64,000 nt of DNA from Oceanihabitans gracilariae (GTDB taxonomy: Bacteria > Bacteroidota > Bacteroidia > Flavobacteriales > Flavobacteriaceae). The first letter of the stretch is position 1, and the number at the start of each line of letters is the position of its first letter. The stretch spans positions 1,364,001 through 1,428,000 of the forward strand of contig NZ_JBHULM010000011.1 in assembly GCF_042684485.1 (NCBI RefSeq), in the 5' to 3' direction. Shown piece after piece: positions 1-8,906 of this stretch. A program made the position numbers and the translations under genes. Below the pieces are notes generated by a model. That model did not search any database. It was given only the letters and a program-made list of their open reading frames with translations, and had not been told where the DNA came from.

Positions 1-132
1 ATTCAAGGATGGAGAATTGAAGCTTTACAAGCAGGAAGTGCAGCAGGTGAAATGCCTCCAGTACCACCAGCAGATGCTTTTGAGCCTGCTTCAAATGTAA
101 AAGAAGAAGATCACGACGATTTACCATTTTAG
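1..132 (+). CDS. DUF3127 domain-containing protein, C-terminal end (partial)
   Basis: The window opens inside a gene read in frame 1, with 43 codons before a TAG stop. The fragment begins IQGWRIEALQAG, which fits the end of the DUF3127 domain of Bacteroidota, and continues into a Pro/Ala-rich linker and an acidic tail ending DHDDLPF. That tail resembles the acidic tip of single-stranded DNA-binding protein. The family's function is not established. The assignment is from remembered family sequences, and SSB itself is less likely because the upstream motif is not from its OB fold. A strong hairpin terminator follows. Confidence 0.75.
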   Translation: MQGWRIEALQAGSAAGEMPPVPPADAFEPASNVKEEDHDDLPF

Positions 133-180
133 TAATAAATAAATGGTGTAGCCTTAAGTACATACTAAAGGTTTCAAATA

Positions 181-217
181 AAAAACCTCAATGCTTAAAT
201 GTCATTGAGGTTTTTTT
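181..217 (+). terminator. Rho-independent terminator after the DUF3127 gene
   Basis: An 8-bp stem (CCTCAATG, 186-193, with CATTGAGG, 203-210) around a 9-nt loop is preceded by an A-run and followed by seven T. It ends the DUF3127 gene, only 10 bp before the next start codon. Confidence 0.9.
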
Positions 218-227
218 ATTTTAGCGT

Positions 228-854
228 ATGCATTTATTAAATCAAAATATAGAATTTCCAAACGTTACAGAAGCAGACGACGATGGTTTGCTTGCTATTG
301 GTGGCGATTTAAGTGTAGAACGACTTTTGTTAGCATACAAAAGTGGCATATTTCCTTGGTTTAACAGTAACGATCCTATTTTATGGTGGTCTCCAGACCC
401 AAGGTTTGTGCTATTTCCAGAAAAACTAAAAGTCTCTAAAAGCATGAAACAAGTGCTTAAAAAAGCAAATTTTACAGTAACAGTAAATCAAGATTTTTTA
501 AGTGTAATTCAAGAGTGTTCTATAGCAAAACGCCAAGGACAATCGGGAACATGGATTACAGATTCTATGGTGCAAGCATATTTGAAATTACACCAATTGG
601 GTTATGCAAAATCTGTGGAGGTTTGGCAAGATGAGGTACTTGTAGCAGGATTGTATGGTGTAGATTTAAATAATGGTGTTTTTTGTGGCGAAAGTATGTT
701 TACTAAAGTAAGCAATGCTAGTAAAGTTGCCTTTATCACCTTTATACAAAACACAAACTACAAACTTATAGACTGCCAAGTATATACCAATCATTTAGAA
801 AGCTTAGGCGCTGAAGATATTGCTAGAGAAGAATTTTTACAATACCTATACTAG
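228..854 (+). CDS. aat: Leucyl/phenylalanyl-tRNA--protein transferase
   Basis: Cytoplasmic enzyme that transfers Leu or Phe from aminoacyl-tRNA to proteins with an N-terminal Arg or Lys, marking them for ClpS/ClpAP degradation in the N-degron pathway. The 208-residue protein has the family landmarks GGDLS, YKSGIFPWF, WWSPDPR near the N-terminus, SGTWIT in the middle and a GVFCGESMF core. Length is close to the family's usual 200-240. The ATG lies 10 bp after the preceding terminator, so it probably has its own promoter or depends on read-through. The convergent tag gene follows 27 bp downstream. Confidence 0.96.
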   Translation: MHLLNQNIEFPNVTEADDDGLLAIGGDLSVERLLLAYKSGIFPWFNSNDPILWWSPDPRFVLFPEKLKVSKSMKQVLKKANFTVTVNQDFLSVIQECSIAKRQGQSGTWITDSMVQAYLKLHQLGYAKSVEVWQDEVLVAGLYGVDLNNGVFCGESMFTKVSNASKVAFITFIQNTNYKLIDCQVYTNHLESLGAEDIAREEFLQYLY

Positions 855-881
855 CTTTTGCTTAATACTCTAAAGTTTTAA

Positions 882-1445
882 TTATACCTCATTATACCTA
901 AAACAACCAACCTCATGGTCATTTACCATTCCTGTTGCTTGCATGTGTGCATATATAACAGTAGAACCTACAAACTTAAAACCTCGTTTTTTTAAATCTT
1001 TACTTAAAGCATCACTAATAGCAGTATTTGCAGGAGCATCTTTGTAGTTTTTAATGTTGTTTTTTATAGGCTTTCCATCTACAAAAGCCCAAATGTATGT
1101 AGAAAAACTGCCAAATTCTTCTTGAATTTTTATAAAAGCTTGCGCATTGGTTATGGTTGCTTTTATTTTTAGTTTATTTCTTATTATTCCAGCATTTTCT
1201 AAAAGCGAATCTACTTTTTCTTGCTTGTATTTTGCAATCTTTTTATAGTCAAACTGATCAAAAGCATCATGAAAATTTTTACGTTTTCGTAAAACAGTTA
1301 TCCAACTTAGTCCTGCTTGAAAGGTTTCTAAAATTAAAAATTCAAAAATGGTTTCATCATCATAAACCGGAACTCCCCATTCATGATCGTGATATGCTTC
1401 ATATAAAGCATCTCCTACACACCAACCACACCTATGTTTTTCCAT
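882..1445 (-). CDS. tag: DNA-3-methyladenine glycosylase I
   Basis: Base-excision repair enzyme that removes 3-methyladenine from alkylated DNA. The 187-residue protein has the Tag zinc site, with CGWC near the N-terminus and NDHEVGC near the C-terminus supplying Cys and His ligands. It also has the HDHEWGVP segment and the LETFQAGLSW helix carrying the conserved Glu. Length matches the family. It points away from the thioredoxin-like gene, and a TATCTTTA sequence about 40 bp upstream on the minus strand could be its -7 box. Confidence 0.97.
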   Translation of the reverse strand: MEKHRCGWCVGDALYEAYHDHEWGVPVYDDETIFEFLILETFQAGLSWITVLRKRKNFHDAFDQFDYKKIAKYKQEKVDSLLENAGIIRNKLKIKATITNAQAFIKIQEEFGSFSTYIWAFVDGKPIKNNIKNYKDAPANTAISDALSKDLKKRGFKFVGSTVIYAHMQATGMVNDHEVGCFRYNEV

Positions 1446-1557
1446 ATTACCAATTTATGTTTATTGTAAGTTTTGGTTATAAAGATAGACATAGATATGA
1501 CATAAATCATAATTTATGAGTAGAGATACTACTATTTTTACACAAAGAAATAAGACA

Positions 1558-2154
1558 ATGACAGATATAATTAAAGAAAGTTTAGATAAAAGTATTACCT
1601 ATCCAGAATATGCTACATTGGTAAATACTTTAGCCGAAAATAACGATACTACAGGAACAGATAAATCTGAAAATCTTGTAGAATATACCAAGCTTAATGC
1701 AAGAAGAATGAAGCGTTGGGATAAAACCTTAAAGGTTAATGAGGCTGTTAAAGAGCAAATTGAAAAAATAGATAAAAAAATAACTTGGTTGGTACTTACA
1801 GAAAGTTGGTGTGGTGATGCTGCTCATGTTGTTCCTGTAATGCAAAAAGTTGCAGAACTGAATAAAAACATAGATGTAAAAGTGGTGCTGCGTGATGAAA
1901 ATGAAGCTTTAATGAATAACTTTTTAACCAATGGAGGAAAAGCAATACCAAAATTAATTATGGTAGATGATGCTTCTGGTGAAGTGATAAATACTTTTGG
2001 ACCAAGACCTAGTGAAGCAACACAGTTGGTTAACAATTATAAAGAAAAGTATGGTGCTTTAACTCCTGAGTTTAAAGAAGATTTACAACGTTGGTACAAT
2101 AAAGATAAAGGGCAAAATGCAATTAATGATTTAGTGTCATTGCTAAACGTTTAA
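1558..2154 (+). CDS. Thioredoxin-like family protein
   Basis: Predicted cytoplasmic protein of 198 residues with a thioredoxin-like fold. It has a helical N-terminal part, a beta strand leading into the active-site-like motif ESWCGDAAH (about residues 83-91), and a cis-Pro region (AIPKLIMVD). Only one cysteine sits at the active site, since the second position of CxxC is Ala, so a classic dithiol mechanism is unlikely. An in-frame ATG at 1516 would add 14 residues, but MTDIIKESLDKS at 1558 looks like the family start. Its stop overlaps the convergent TonB-like gene by 4 bp. The substrate is unknown. Confidence 0.85.
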   Translation: MTDIIKESLDKSITYPEYATLVNTLAENNDTTGTDKSENLVEYTKLNARRMKRWDKTLKVNEAVKEQIEKIDKKITWLVLTESWCGDAAHVVPVMQKVAELNKNIDVKVVLRDENEALMNNFLTNGGKAIPKLIMVDDASGEVINTFGPRPSEATQLVNNYKEKYGALTPEFKEDLQRWYNKDKGQNAINDLVSLLNV

Positions 2155-2849
2155 CCTTTGCCTTCAAACCAAAAAGTAATGGTTCCTATTTGTAATTCTT
2201 GTGAACTGCTAGAGTTAAACCTTGCTTTTTTTGCATACTCTAAAGCATGGTCAATAAGGCAATTGTTTGAAGAATTAGAGGCGCTATTATAAGATGCTTC
2301 TGTAACTTTTCCGGAAGCATTAACAGTAATGTTTACTACAATTTTACCACCAGATTCGCATAAATAAATGGGTATTGGTAAGTGTTTGTGTTTTCTGTTT
2401 ACCAAAGAGTATTGTATAGCACTTTTTGCATTATTGTTTTCTTCTAATTGCTTTTTAAGCAATGTATTTACTTTGTTAAAAGAATGCATTTCTTCTTCTT
2501 GAACGCTAGAATTGTTTTTAGAAAAATCTTTTTTAACCGTATTCACGTACTTAGATGTACTAAAATCTGGTCTTACATAATCTTCAGGAGGAGCAATTCT
2601 TTTTTGTGCATATGCAAAACGTTTACGCTCTTGGTTTTGGTTATATGCTTTATTGGTTTCTGCTTTACTAGCTGTATTTTGTTCTGTAAGTTCGGTCTCT
2701 TTATGCTCTATTTCTGGCTCTATTTCATAAAAAGTTTCGGTAATCTGCTGTTGTTGTTTTAAAATATGAAGATTAAACACAGAAAAAACTATCGTTCCTG
2801 TAATAAGGAGCGTAATGCAAATAGCTTTTTGTTTATTAGTGAATAACAT
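2151..2849 (-). CDS. TonB-like periplasmic protein with an N-terminal anchor
   Basis: A 232-residue protein with a short cytoplasmic N-terminus and one membrane segment (about residues 9-29). A long charged, coiled Gln/Glu/Lys-rich linker follows, then a C-terminal domain of about 70 residues resembling the TonB C-terminal fold (KIVVNITVNASGKVTEA, then an ARFN segment and a final beta strand). TonB-type proteins carry proton-motive energy to outer-membrane transporters. No ExbB or ExbD gene is adjacent and the linker is not the usual Pro-rich type, so a structural role is possible. It overlaps the thioredoxin-like gene tail to tail. Confidence 0.7.
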   Translation of the reverse strand: MLFTNKQKAICITLLITGTIVFSVFNLHILKQQQQITETFYEIEPEIEHKETELTEQNTASKAETNKAYNQNQERKRFAYAQKRIAPPEDYVRPDFSTSKYVNTVKKDFSKNNSSVQEEEMHSFNKVNTLLKKQLEENNNAKSAIQYSLVNRKHKHLPIPIYLCESGGKIVVNITVNASGKVTEASYNSASNSSNNCLIDHALEYAKKARFNSSSSQELQIGTITFWFEGKG

Positions 2850-2918
2850 GTAGGTATTTAACGTATTTTAAATGTCTGTGGCACTTAAATATACGTTAAA
2901 AAAATAAAAATAGATGTT

Positions 2919-3611
2919 TTAAGAATCTAGCTGTGCTATAAAATCTTCAATGCTAATAGCATCTGACACATTATAATCGCCTATTTTTGTGCGTCTTAAA
3001 ACCGAAAGGTGTCCTCCAGAGTGTAATGCTTTTCCAAAGTCGTGTGCTAAAGAACGTATATAAGTACCTTTACTACAAACCACTCTAAAATCTACTTCGT
3101 TATTTTCAAAACGAGTAATTTCAAAAGCTTCAATAGTTATTTTTCTAGACTTTACTTCTACTTCTTCGCCTGCTCTAGCAAATTCATATAAGCGTTTTCC
3201 TTCTTTTTTAATTGCTGAAAATATTGGAGGAAATTGATCTATTTCGCCTATAAACTGTTTGGTGGTTTCAGCAACTAAATCTGGTGTTATGTGCTTGGTA
3301 GCAAACGTTTCGTTTATTTCAGTCTCTAAATCGTAAGAAGGTGTGGTGCTTCCTAATACAATGGTTCCTGTGTATTCTTTTATTTGTGCTTGAAAGGTGT
3401 TTATTTGCTTGGTCATTTTTCCTGTGCAAATAATAAGTAAACCTGTAGCAAGAGGATCTAAAGTTCCTGCATGACCAACCTTAATTTTTTTAATATTAAA
3501 GGTCTGTCTTATTTTCCATCGTAGTTTGTTTACTACTTGAAAAGAGGTCCAGTTTAACGGTTTGTCAATTAATAAAACCTGTCCTGATTTGTAATCTTCT
3601 TCGTTTAACAT
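2919..3611 (-). CDS. truB: tRNA pseudouridine(55) synthase
   Basis: Isomerises U55 in the T loop of tRNAs to pseudouridine. The 230-residue protein shows the TruB start (LLIDKPLNWTSFQVV), the catalytic aspartate motif GHAGTLDPLATG, YEFARAGE and the C-terminal CSKGTYIRSLAHDFG. The C-terminal PUA domain is short or absent, as often in Bacteroidota. It is the last gene of the minus-strand run ftsX - DUF3098 - uppP - truB, with one base between it and the uppP stop, so co-transcription is likely. Confidence 0.97.
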   Translation of the reverse strand: MLNEEDYKSGQVLLIDKPLNWTSFQVVNKLRWKIRQTFNIKKIKVGHAGTLDPLATGLLIICTGKMTKQINTFQAQIKEYTGTIVLGSTTPSYDLETEINETFATKHITPDLVAETTKQFIGEIDQFPPIFSAIKKEGKRLYEFARAGEEVEVKSRKITIEAFEITRFENNEVDFRVVCSKGTYIRSLAHDFGKALHSGGHLSVLRRTKIGDYNVSDAISIEDFIAQLDS

Positions 3612-3612
3612 A

Positions 3613-4407
3613 TTAGTTTAAAAGAGAAAAAATGATGGCAATAGCACCAACAATTGCACAATAAATAGCAAAATACGAAAGCTTGCTTTTCTTCACTAAA
3701 GCAATCATCCAGGTACAAGCAAAAAGTCCTGCAACAAAAGCAGCAATAAAGCCTATAGATAGAGAGGTAAAGTTTTGCGCGTCATAGGTTAAATCTCCAC
3801 TTAAAATATCTTTAGCAATTTTTCCGAAGATTAAAGGAATTACCATTAAAAACGAAAAACGTGCCGCTTTGGTTTTGTCATTTCCTAATAAAACCGAAGT
3901 AGAAATAGTAGCACCAGAACGTGAAATTCCTGGAAGCATTGCAATGGCTTGCGAAATACCAATTACAAATGCATTTTTAAAGGTTACTTTTTTATTGGTG
4001 TCTTTGGCCTTGTCTGCTAAAAACAACAGAATAGCAGTTACTATTAACATACAGCCTACAAGTAAAATGTTACCTCCAAATAAGGCTTCTAATTGTTCTT
4101 CAAAAAACAAACCAACTATAACTGCTGGTAACATAGAAAGTGCAATTTTAGATACAAATTGTAAATCTTCGTTCCACTCCAACTTAAAAATACCTTTAAT
4201 AATACTAAAGATGTCTTTTCTAAAAACAACAATAGTACTTAAAGCGGTTGCAAAGTGTAAAACTACAGTAAAAAGTAAGCTTTCTTCTGGAACCGAATGA
4301 TCGCCAAGAATGGCTTTACCAAGTTCTAAATGGCCACTTGATGATACAGGAAGAAACTCTGTTAATCCTTGTATAATTCCTAAAATAATGGAGTCTATAA
4401 CATTCAT
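3613..4407 (-). CDS. uppP: Undecaprenyl-diphosphatase
   Basis: Integral inner-membrane enzyme that dephosphorylates undecaprenyl pyrophosphate to recycle the lipid carrier for peptidoglycan and polysaccharide synthesis. The 264-residue protein has the two family signatures, EFLPVSSSGHLEL near the N-terminus and PGISRSGATIS in the middle, within about eight hydrophobic segments. Length is typical for BacA/UppP. It lies between the DUF3098 gene and truB in an envelope and cell-division operon. The carrier it recycles is also needed by the capsule locus at 38-57 kb. Confidence 0.97.
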   Translation of the reverse strand: MNVIDSIILGIIQGLTEFLPVSSSGHLELGKAILGDHSVPEESLLFTVVLHFATALSTIVVFRKDIFSIIKGIFKLEWNEDLQFVSKIALSMLPAVIVGLFFEEQLEALFGGNILLVGCMLIVTAILLFLADKAKDTNKKVTFKNAFVIGISQAIAMLPGISRSGATISTSVLLGNDKTKAARFSFLMVIPLIFGKIAKDILSGDLTYDAQNFTSLSIGFIAAFVAGLFACTWMIALVKKSKLSYFAIYCAIVGAIAIIFSLLN

Positions 4408-4480
4408 GCCGCAAAAGTATTAAAATACTATTACCAAATGTTATTTTGTACTTGTAATTTAAAGATTTAAGCTGTTTTTT

Positions 4481-4735
4481 TTACTCTTTATTCGGATTTA
4501 AAAGAATGGCATAGATTTGAATTCCAAAGCCAATAAGCACTAAAGTTGGTGCTAATCTAATTCTTCTCCAGCTAAAAATTTCAGGGTTAAATACCGAAGG
4601 ATCATCACTTCCACCTCCAGACATTAATATAAAACCAAGGGTAATAAACGCGATACCAATAAACATAAATTTATAGTTTTTTTTACCAAATATAAATTCG
4701 CTTTTACTCTGTTCTTTTCGTTTTTGTTCTCCCAT
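4481..4735 (-). CDS. DUF3098 family membrane protein
   Basis: An 84-residue protein with a charged N-terminus, two transmembrane segments (about residues 23-42 and 62-79) and a short loop containing GGGSDDPSVFNPEIFSWRRI, which matches the DUF3098 family of Bacteroidota. Function is unknown. Its place directly after ftsX and before uppP is the usual flavobacterial order and suggests a link with cell division or envelope assembly. Confidence 0.85.
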   Translation of the reverse strand: MGEQKRKEQSKSEFIFGKKNYKFMFIGIAFITLGFILMSGGGSDDPSVFNPEIFSWRRIRLAPTLVLIGFGIQIYAILLNPNKE

Positions 4736-4902
4736 TTTTTTAATTCTATATAAATGATTTTATCACCTAAAACCAATTTTACAATAGGTGCTTAGGTTGC
4801 TCTACCAATGCATGTAGCTAATTGCAAAGTAACGGTTTTATTTAAAACTTTAACGTTAAGAGAATCTAAAATTAATCGGTTTAGTAATTCGCTGTTTATA
4901 AG

Positions 4903-5778
4903 CTAGTAAAGCTGATCGGTTTTTAAGTTCAAGAAACGCTGTGTTGCAAAAAAGGTAGAAATCCAGGTGATTATAATTCCTAAAATAAAAACAGCTGCAA
5001 ATAAAGCGCCAATTAAAATAGGGTTGCGCATTAAATCTAATTCTGGAAAAGTAAGGTTTAAGTAATACAGCACAACAGCCATACCTATTAAGGCTATAAT
5101 TGCTCCAATAATACCTAATTGTACACTTTTAAAAACAAAAGGCTTACGTATAAATCGCTTGGTAGCACCAACCATTTGCATGGTTTTTATGGTAAATCGT
5201 TTTGCATAAACAGCCAAACGTATAGAGCTGTTAATTAAAAGCACAGCAATTAAAGTAAAAATACCGCTTAGTATTAAAACCCAAAAACTAATCTTTTTTA
5301 CATTGTTGTTCATTAAAGTTACCAAGTCATTGTCATAACGTACCTCGTCTACAAAGTTTTTATTGGTAGCTTCTTTTGCTATTTCTTCTAAATGAGCAGC
5401 AGTTACATAGTCTGCTTTTAAATGCACATCAATAGAGTTTTGTAAAGGGTTGTACCCTAAAAACTCCATAAAATCTTCGCCATTTTCGGCTTTCATAGAT
5501 GCAGCGGCTTGTTCTTTGGTAACATAATCTGTAGATTTTACATAATCTGCCAAAGCCAAGCTTTTTTCAAGCTGCTTGGTTTCTACTTCTTTTGCAGTAT
5601 CTTTTAAATAGATAGTTACCACTACTTGCTCTTTAAAGTGATCAGATACCTTTTTGGCATTAAGTATTAGCATACCTAATAAGCCTAATAAAAATAAGAC
5701 TAACGCAATACTTAATACCACAGAAAAGTAAGACGAAATTAGTTTACGTTTCTGGTATTTTTCAAAAGATGCACTCAT
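4903..5778 (-). CDS. ftsX: Cell division protein FtsX
   Basis: Membrane partner of the FtsE ATPase in the divisome complex that regulates peptidoglycan hydrolases at the septum. The 291-residue protein has one N-terminal membrane helix (about residues 17-39), a periplasmic domain of about 120 residues, and three C-terminal helices (about 160-185, 215-240 and 252-277) of the FtsX/MacB permease type. ftsE is not adjacent, as is common in Bacteroidota. It is the first gene of the minus-strand envelope operon. The 167 bp after it contain a weak hairpin and no ORF. Confidence 0.95.
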   Translation of the reverse strand: MSASFEKYQKRKLISSYFSVVLSIALVLFLLGLLGMLILNAKKVSDHFKEQVVVTIYLKDTAKEVETKQLEKSLALADYVKSTDYVTKEQAAASMKAENGEDFMEFLGYNPLQNSIDVHLKADYVTAAHLEEIAKEATNKNFVDEVRYDNDLVTLMNNNVKKISFWVLILSGIFTLIAVLLINSSIRLAVYAKRFTIKTMQMVGATKRFIRKPFVFKSVQLGIIGAIIALIGMAVVLYYLNLTFPELDLMRNPILIGALFAAVFILGIIITWISTFFATQRFLNLKTDQLY

Positions 5779-5983
5779 ATAATAATTTTGTTAACGATGT
5801 AAAAATAATAAAGAAAAACAAAAGAAACTTTAAAAGACCAAAGTCTTTTGTCTGCAATTAAAAATGTCTTTTCTAAGATTGCCAAAATCCAATAAACAGT
5901 CTGTGACAATTAATAATTAAAAAACGGTTTTCTTAAGTTGTATGATTATAACGTTTAAACTTTTAATACTGTTATAATAAGTT

Positions 5984-5991
5984 TAAATTTG
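5984..5991 (+). promoter_or_regulatory. Candidate -7 promoter box for leuS
   Basis: TAAATTTG matches the Bacteroidota -7 consensus TAnnTTTG and lies 28 bp before the leuS ATG. No clear -33 element is seen. The 241-bp region between ftsX and leuS also contains a 7-bp hairpin (AAAAGAC/GTCTTTT, 5832-5849). Confidence 0.5.
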
Positions 5992-6019
5992 TTGCCTTAT
6001 TAAGAGATAAAATACAATA

Positions 6020-8902
6020 ATGCAATACCATTTTAACGACATAGAAGCCAAGTGGCAAAAATATTGGGCAGAAAACCAAACGTTTAAAGCCTCTAATAAT
6101 AGTGAAAAACCTAAATATTATGTTTTAGATATGTTTCCTTATCCTTCAGGAGCAGGATTACATGTTGGTCATCCATTAGGTTATATAGCAAGTGATATTT
6201 ATGCACGTTACAAACGCCATAAAGGCTTTAATGTATTGCATCCGCAAGGATATGATAGTTTTGGTTTGCCTGCAGAGCAATATGCCATTCAAACAGGACA
6301 ACATCCAGCAATTACTACAGAAACCAATATAAAAACCTACAGACGTCAGTTAGATAAAATAGGATTTTCTTTCGATTGGTCTCGTGAAGTAAGAACTTCT
6401 AATCCTGAATATTACAAGTGGACACAATGGATTTTTATTCAATTGTTTGAATCTTGGTACAATAATGAAAGTGATAAAGCCGAAGAAATAGCGACGCTAG
6501 TAGCAAAGTTTTCTACAGAAGGAAATGCAAATGTTAATGCGGTTTGTGATGATGCTGTAGCAATATTTTCTGCAGAAGAATGGAATGCTTTCGATGCTAA
6601 AAAACAACAAGAAATATTACTGCAATATAGACTTACTTATTTAGCGGAAACCGAAGTAAACTGGTGTCCTGCTTTAGGAACCGTTTTGGCAAATGACGAA
6701 ATTGTAAATGGTGTGTCAGAACGTGGTGGTCATCCTGTGGTACGTAAAAAAATGACACAATGGAGCATGCGTATTTCTGCCTATGCAGAACGTTTACTGC
6801 AAGGTCTAGATACTATAGATTGGACAGACTCGCTTAAAGAAAGCCAACGTAACTGGATTGGTAAATCGGTTGGAGCATCTGTAACTTTTAATGTAAATAA
6901 TCATGAGGAGGTTATCGAGGTTTTTACAACAAGACCTGATACTATTTTCGGAGTTAGTTTTATGACACTTGCTCCAGAACATGAATTGGTACAAAAAATA
7001 ACTACTCCAGAGCAAAAAGAAGAAGTAGAAGCATATATACAAGCAACAGCAAAACGTAGCGAACGCGAGCGTATGGCAGATGTAAAAACCATTTCTGGAG
7101 CTTTTACAGGTGCTTATGCAGAGCATCCTTTTAGTAAAGAACCAATTCCTATCTGGATTGGTGATTACGTATTGGCTGGTTATGGTACAGGAGCTGTAAT
7201 GGCTGTGCCTTGTGGTGACCAACGTGACTATGATTTTGCTAAATACTTTAATATTGAAATACCTAATATTTTTGAAGGTGTAGATATTTCGGAAGAAGCT
7301 TATGCTGCTAAAGACAATGTAAAAATTGCAAATAGCGATTTCTTAAACGGCATGAACTACAAAAAAGCTTCTAAACGTGCTATTTATGAGTTAGAACAAT
7401 TAGGTCAAGGACAAGGGAAAACAAACTACAGACTGCGTGATGCGGTATTTTCTAGACAACGTTATTGGGGAGAACCTTTTCCTGTATACTACGTTAACGG
7501 AATGCCACAAATGATTGATAAAGCACATTTACCAATTACATTACCAGAAGTAGAAAAATATTTACCAACCGAAACTGGTGAACCACCTTTAGGTCGTGCA
7601 GACGTTTGGGCTTGGGATACTACTACAAATACAGTAGTTAGTAATGATAAAATAGATAATACAACAATACATCCTCTAGAGCTAAACACCATGCCTGGTT
7701 GGGCAGGAAGCTCTTGGTATTTCTTTAGTTATATGGAAGAAAAAGCCAAAAGAGGAGAAGACTTTGCAAGTGAAGAGGCATTGAAATACTGGGAAAACGT
7801 AGATCTTTATATTGGTGGTAGCGAACACGCAACAGGGCATTTATTATACTCTCGTTTTTGGACCAAGTTTTTAAAAGATAGAGCATTTGTTGGTGTAGAT
7901 GAGCCTTTTAAAAAGCTAATTAACCAAGGAATGATTTTGGGTACTAGTGCTTTTATTTATAGAGTTAATGAAAGACGAGATGTTTTTCTTTCATGTCAGA
8001 CTGTTGAAGATTTCAATAATCCTGAAAAAAATGAAGAAGCAGCTAAACGAATATTAGAAGTTTCAGGAACAAATACACCGACTTTCAGTAAAATACATGT
8101 AGATGTGAGTTTTGTGAATTCATCTGATGAATTGGATGTTTCAAAGTTTAGAGATTGGAGACCTGAATTTAAAAACGCAAAATTTATTGACGATAAAATT
8201 GTTGTTCTACGTGAAGTAGAAAAAATGTCTAAATCTAAATACAACGTAGTAAATCCAGATGCTATTTGTGAGCAATATGGAGCAGATAGCTTACGTTTAT
8301 ACGAAATGTTTTTAGGTCCTTTAGAGCAAGCTAAACCTTGGAATACTGCTGGTATTACAGGTGTACATGGTTTTCTTAAAAAACTATGGAAACTATATGT
8401 TGACGATAACGGATTAAAAGTAAATGATGCAACAGCTACAAAAGATAATCTGAAAACGCTTCATAAAACCATAAAAAAAGTAGAAGAAGATATCGAGAAC
8501 TTCTCTTTTAATACTTCGGTTTCTACTTTTATGATTGCTGTAAATGAGCTTACTGCACAAAAATGTACAAGCAAAGAAGTGTTAGAGCCTTTATTGGTTT
8601 TAGTTTCTCCTTATGCACCACATATTGCTGAAGAATTATATAGCCAATTAGGAAATGAAGATTCTATAGCTACTGCTGCTTTTCCAAAATTTGAAGCAAG
8701 CCATTTGGTAGAAAGTTCTAAAAACTATCCAATTTCATTTAATGGTAAAATGCGTTTTACTTTAGAGTTGCCAATGGATATGCCTAAAGACGAAATTGAA
8801 AAAACCGTTATGGCTCATGAAAAAACCATTGCACAATTAGATGGTAGAACTCCTAAAAAAGTAATTGTAGTTCCTGGTAAAATTGTAAATATAGTAGGAT
8901 AA
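6020..8902 (+). CDS. leuS: Leucine--tRNA ligase
   Basis: Class I aminoacyl-tRNA synthetase that charges tRNA-Leu. The 960-residue protein has the HIGH-type motif (GAGLHVGHPLGY, about residues 46-57), the CP1 editing domain with GTGAVMAVPCGDQRD, and the catalytic-core segments GSSWYFFSY and ATGHLLYSRFW. The KMSKS loop (EKMSKSKYN) is near residue 735, followed by the anticodon-binding domain. It is about 100 residues longer than the E. coli enzyme because of insertions near residues 145-215 and before KMSKS, which is usual in this phylum. A small gene follows after 4 bp and is probably co-transcribed. Confidence 0.98.
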   Translation: MQYHFNDIEAKWQKYWAENQTFKASNNSEKPKYYVLDMFPYPSGAGLHVGHPLGYIASDIYARYKRHKGFNVLHPQGYDSFGLPAEQYAIQTGQHPAITTETNIKTYRRQLDKIGFSFDWSREVRTSNPEYYKWTQWIFIQLFESWYNNESDKAEEIATLVAKFSTEGNANVNAVCDDAVAIFSAEEWNAFDAKKQQEILLQYRLTYLAETEVNWCPALGTVLANDEIVNGVSERGGHPVVRKKMTQWSMRISAYAERLLQGLDTIDWTDSLKESQRNWIGKSVGASVTFNVNNHEEVIEVFTTRPDTIFGVSFMTLAPEHELVQKITTPEQKEEVEAYIQATAKRSERERMADVKTISGAFTGAYAEHPFSKEPIPIWIGDYVLAGYGTGAVMAVPCGDQRDYDFAKYFNIEIPNIFEGVDISEEAYAAKDNVKIANSDFLNGMNYKKASKRAIYELEQLGQGQGKTNYRLRDAVFSRQRYWGEPFPVYYVNGMPQMIDKAHLPITLPEVEKYLPTETGEPPLGRADVWAWDTTTNTVVSNDKIDNTTIHPLELNTMPGWAGSSWYFFSYMEEKAKRGEDFASEEALKYWENVDLYIGGSEHATGHLLYSRFWTKFLKDRAFVGVDEPFKKLINQGMILGTSAFIYRVNERRDVFLSCQTVEDFNNPEKNEEAAKRILEVSGTNTPTFSKIHVDVSFVNSSDELDVSKFRDWRPEFKNAKFIDDKIVVLREVEKMSKSKYNVVNPDAICEQYGADSLRLYEMFLGPLEQAKPWNTAGITGVHGFLKKLWKLYVDDNGLKVNDATATKDNLKTLHKTIKKVEEDIENFSFNTSVSTFMIAVNELTAQKCTSKEVLEPLLVLVSPYAPHIAEELYSQLGNEDSIATAAFPKFEASHLVESSKNYPISFNGKMRFTLELPMDMPKDEIEKTVMAHEKTIAQLDGRTPKKVIVVPGKIVNIVG

Positions 8903-8906
8903 ATAG

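Noticed and set aside
1157..1519. 120-codon plus-strand ORF opposite tag
   Set aside because: It lies antisense to the clear Tag coding region, is composed of low-complexity Phe/Leu/His runs and matches no family.
4765..4850. tRNA-like D-arm pattern on the minus strand (GGTAGAGCA) with a nearby hairpin between ftsX and the DUF3098 gene
   Set aside because: No matching anticodon stem, acceptor stem or T arm can be built, so it is not a tRNA gene, and a decayed copy cannot be shown.
5779..6019. T-box or other amino-acid leader riboswitch upstream of leuS
   Set aside because: The 241-bp region has only a small 7-bp hairpin and no T-box sequence or antiterminator. T-boxes are not typical of Bacteroidota.
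6806..7222. 138-codon minus-strand ORF inside leuS
   Set aside because: It is an antisense shadow of the well-conserved LeuRS editing domain, with Cys/Ser/Thr-rich nonsense composition.
7930..8210. Extra segment before the KMSKS motif of LeuRS, considered as an intein or inserted domain
   Set aside because: No splice-junction residues or homing motif are present. Bacteroidota LeuRS proteins carry an insertion here.
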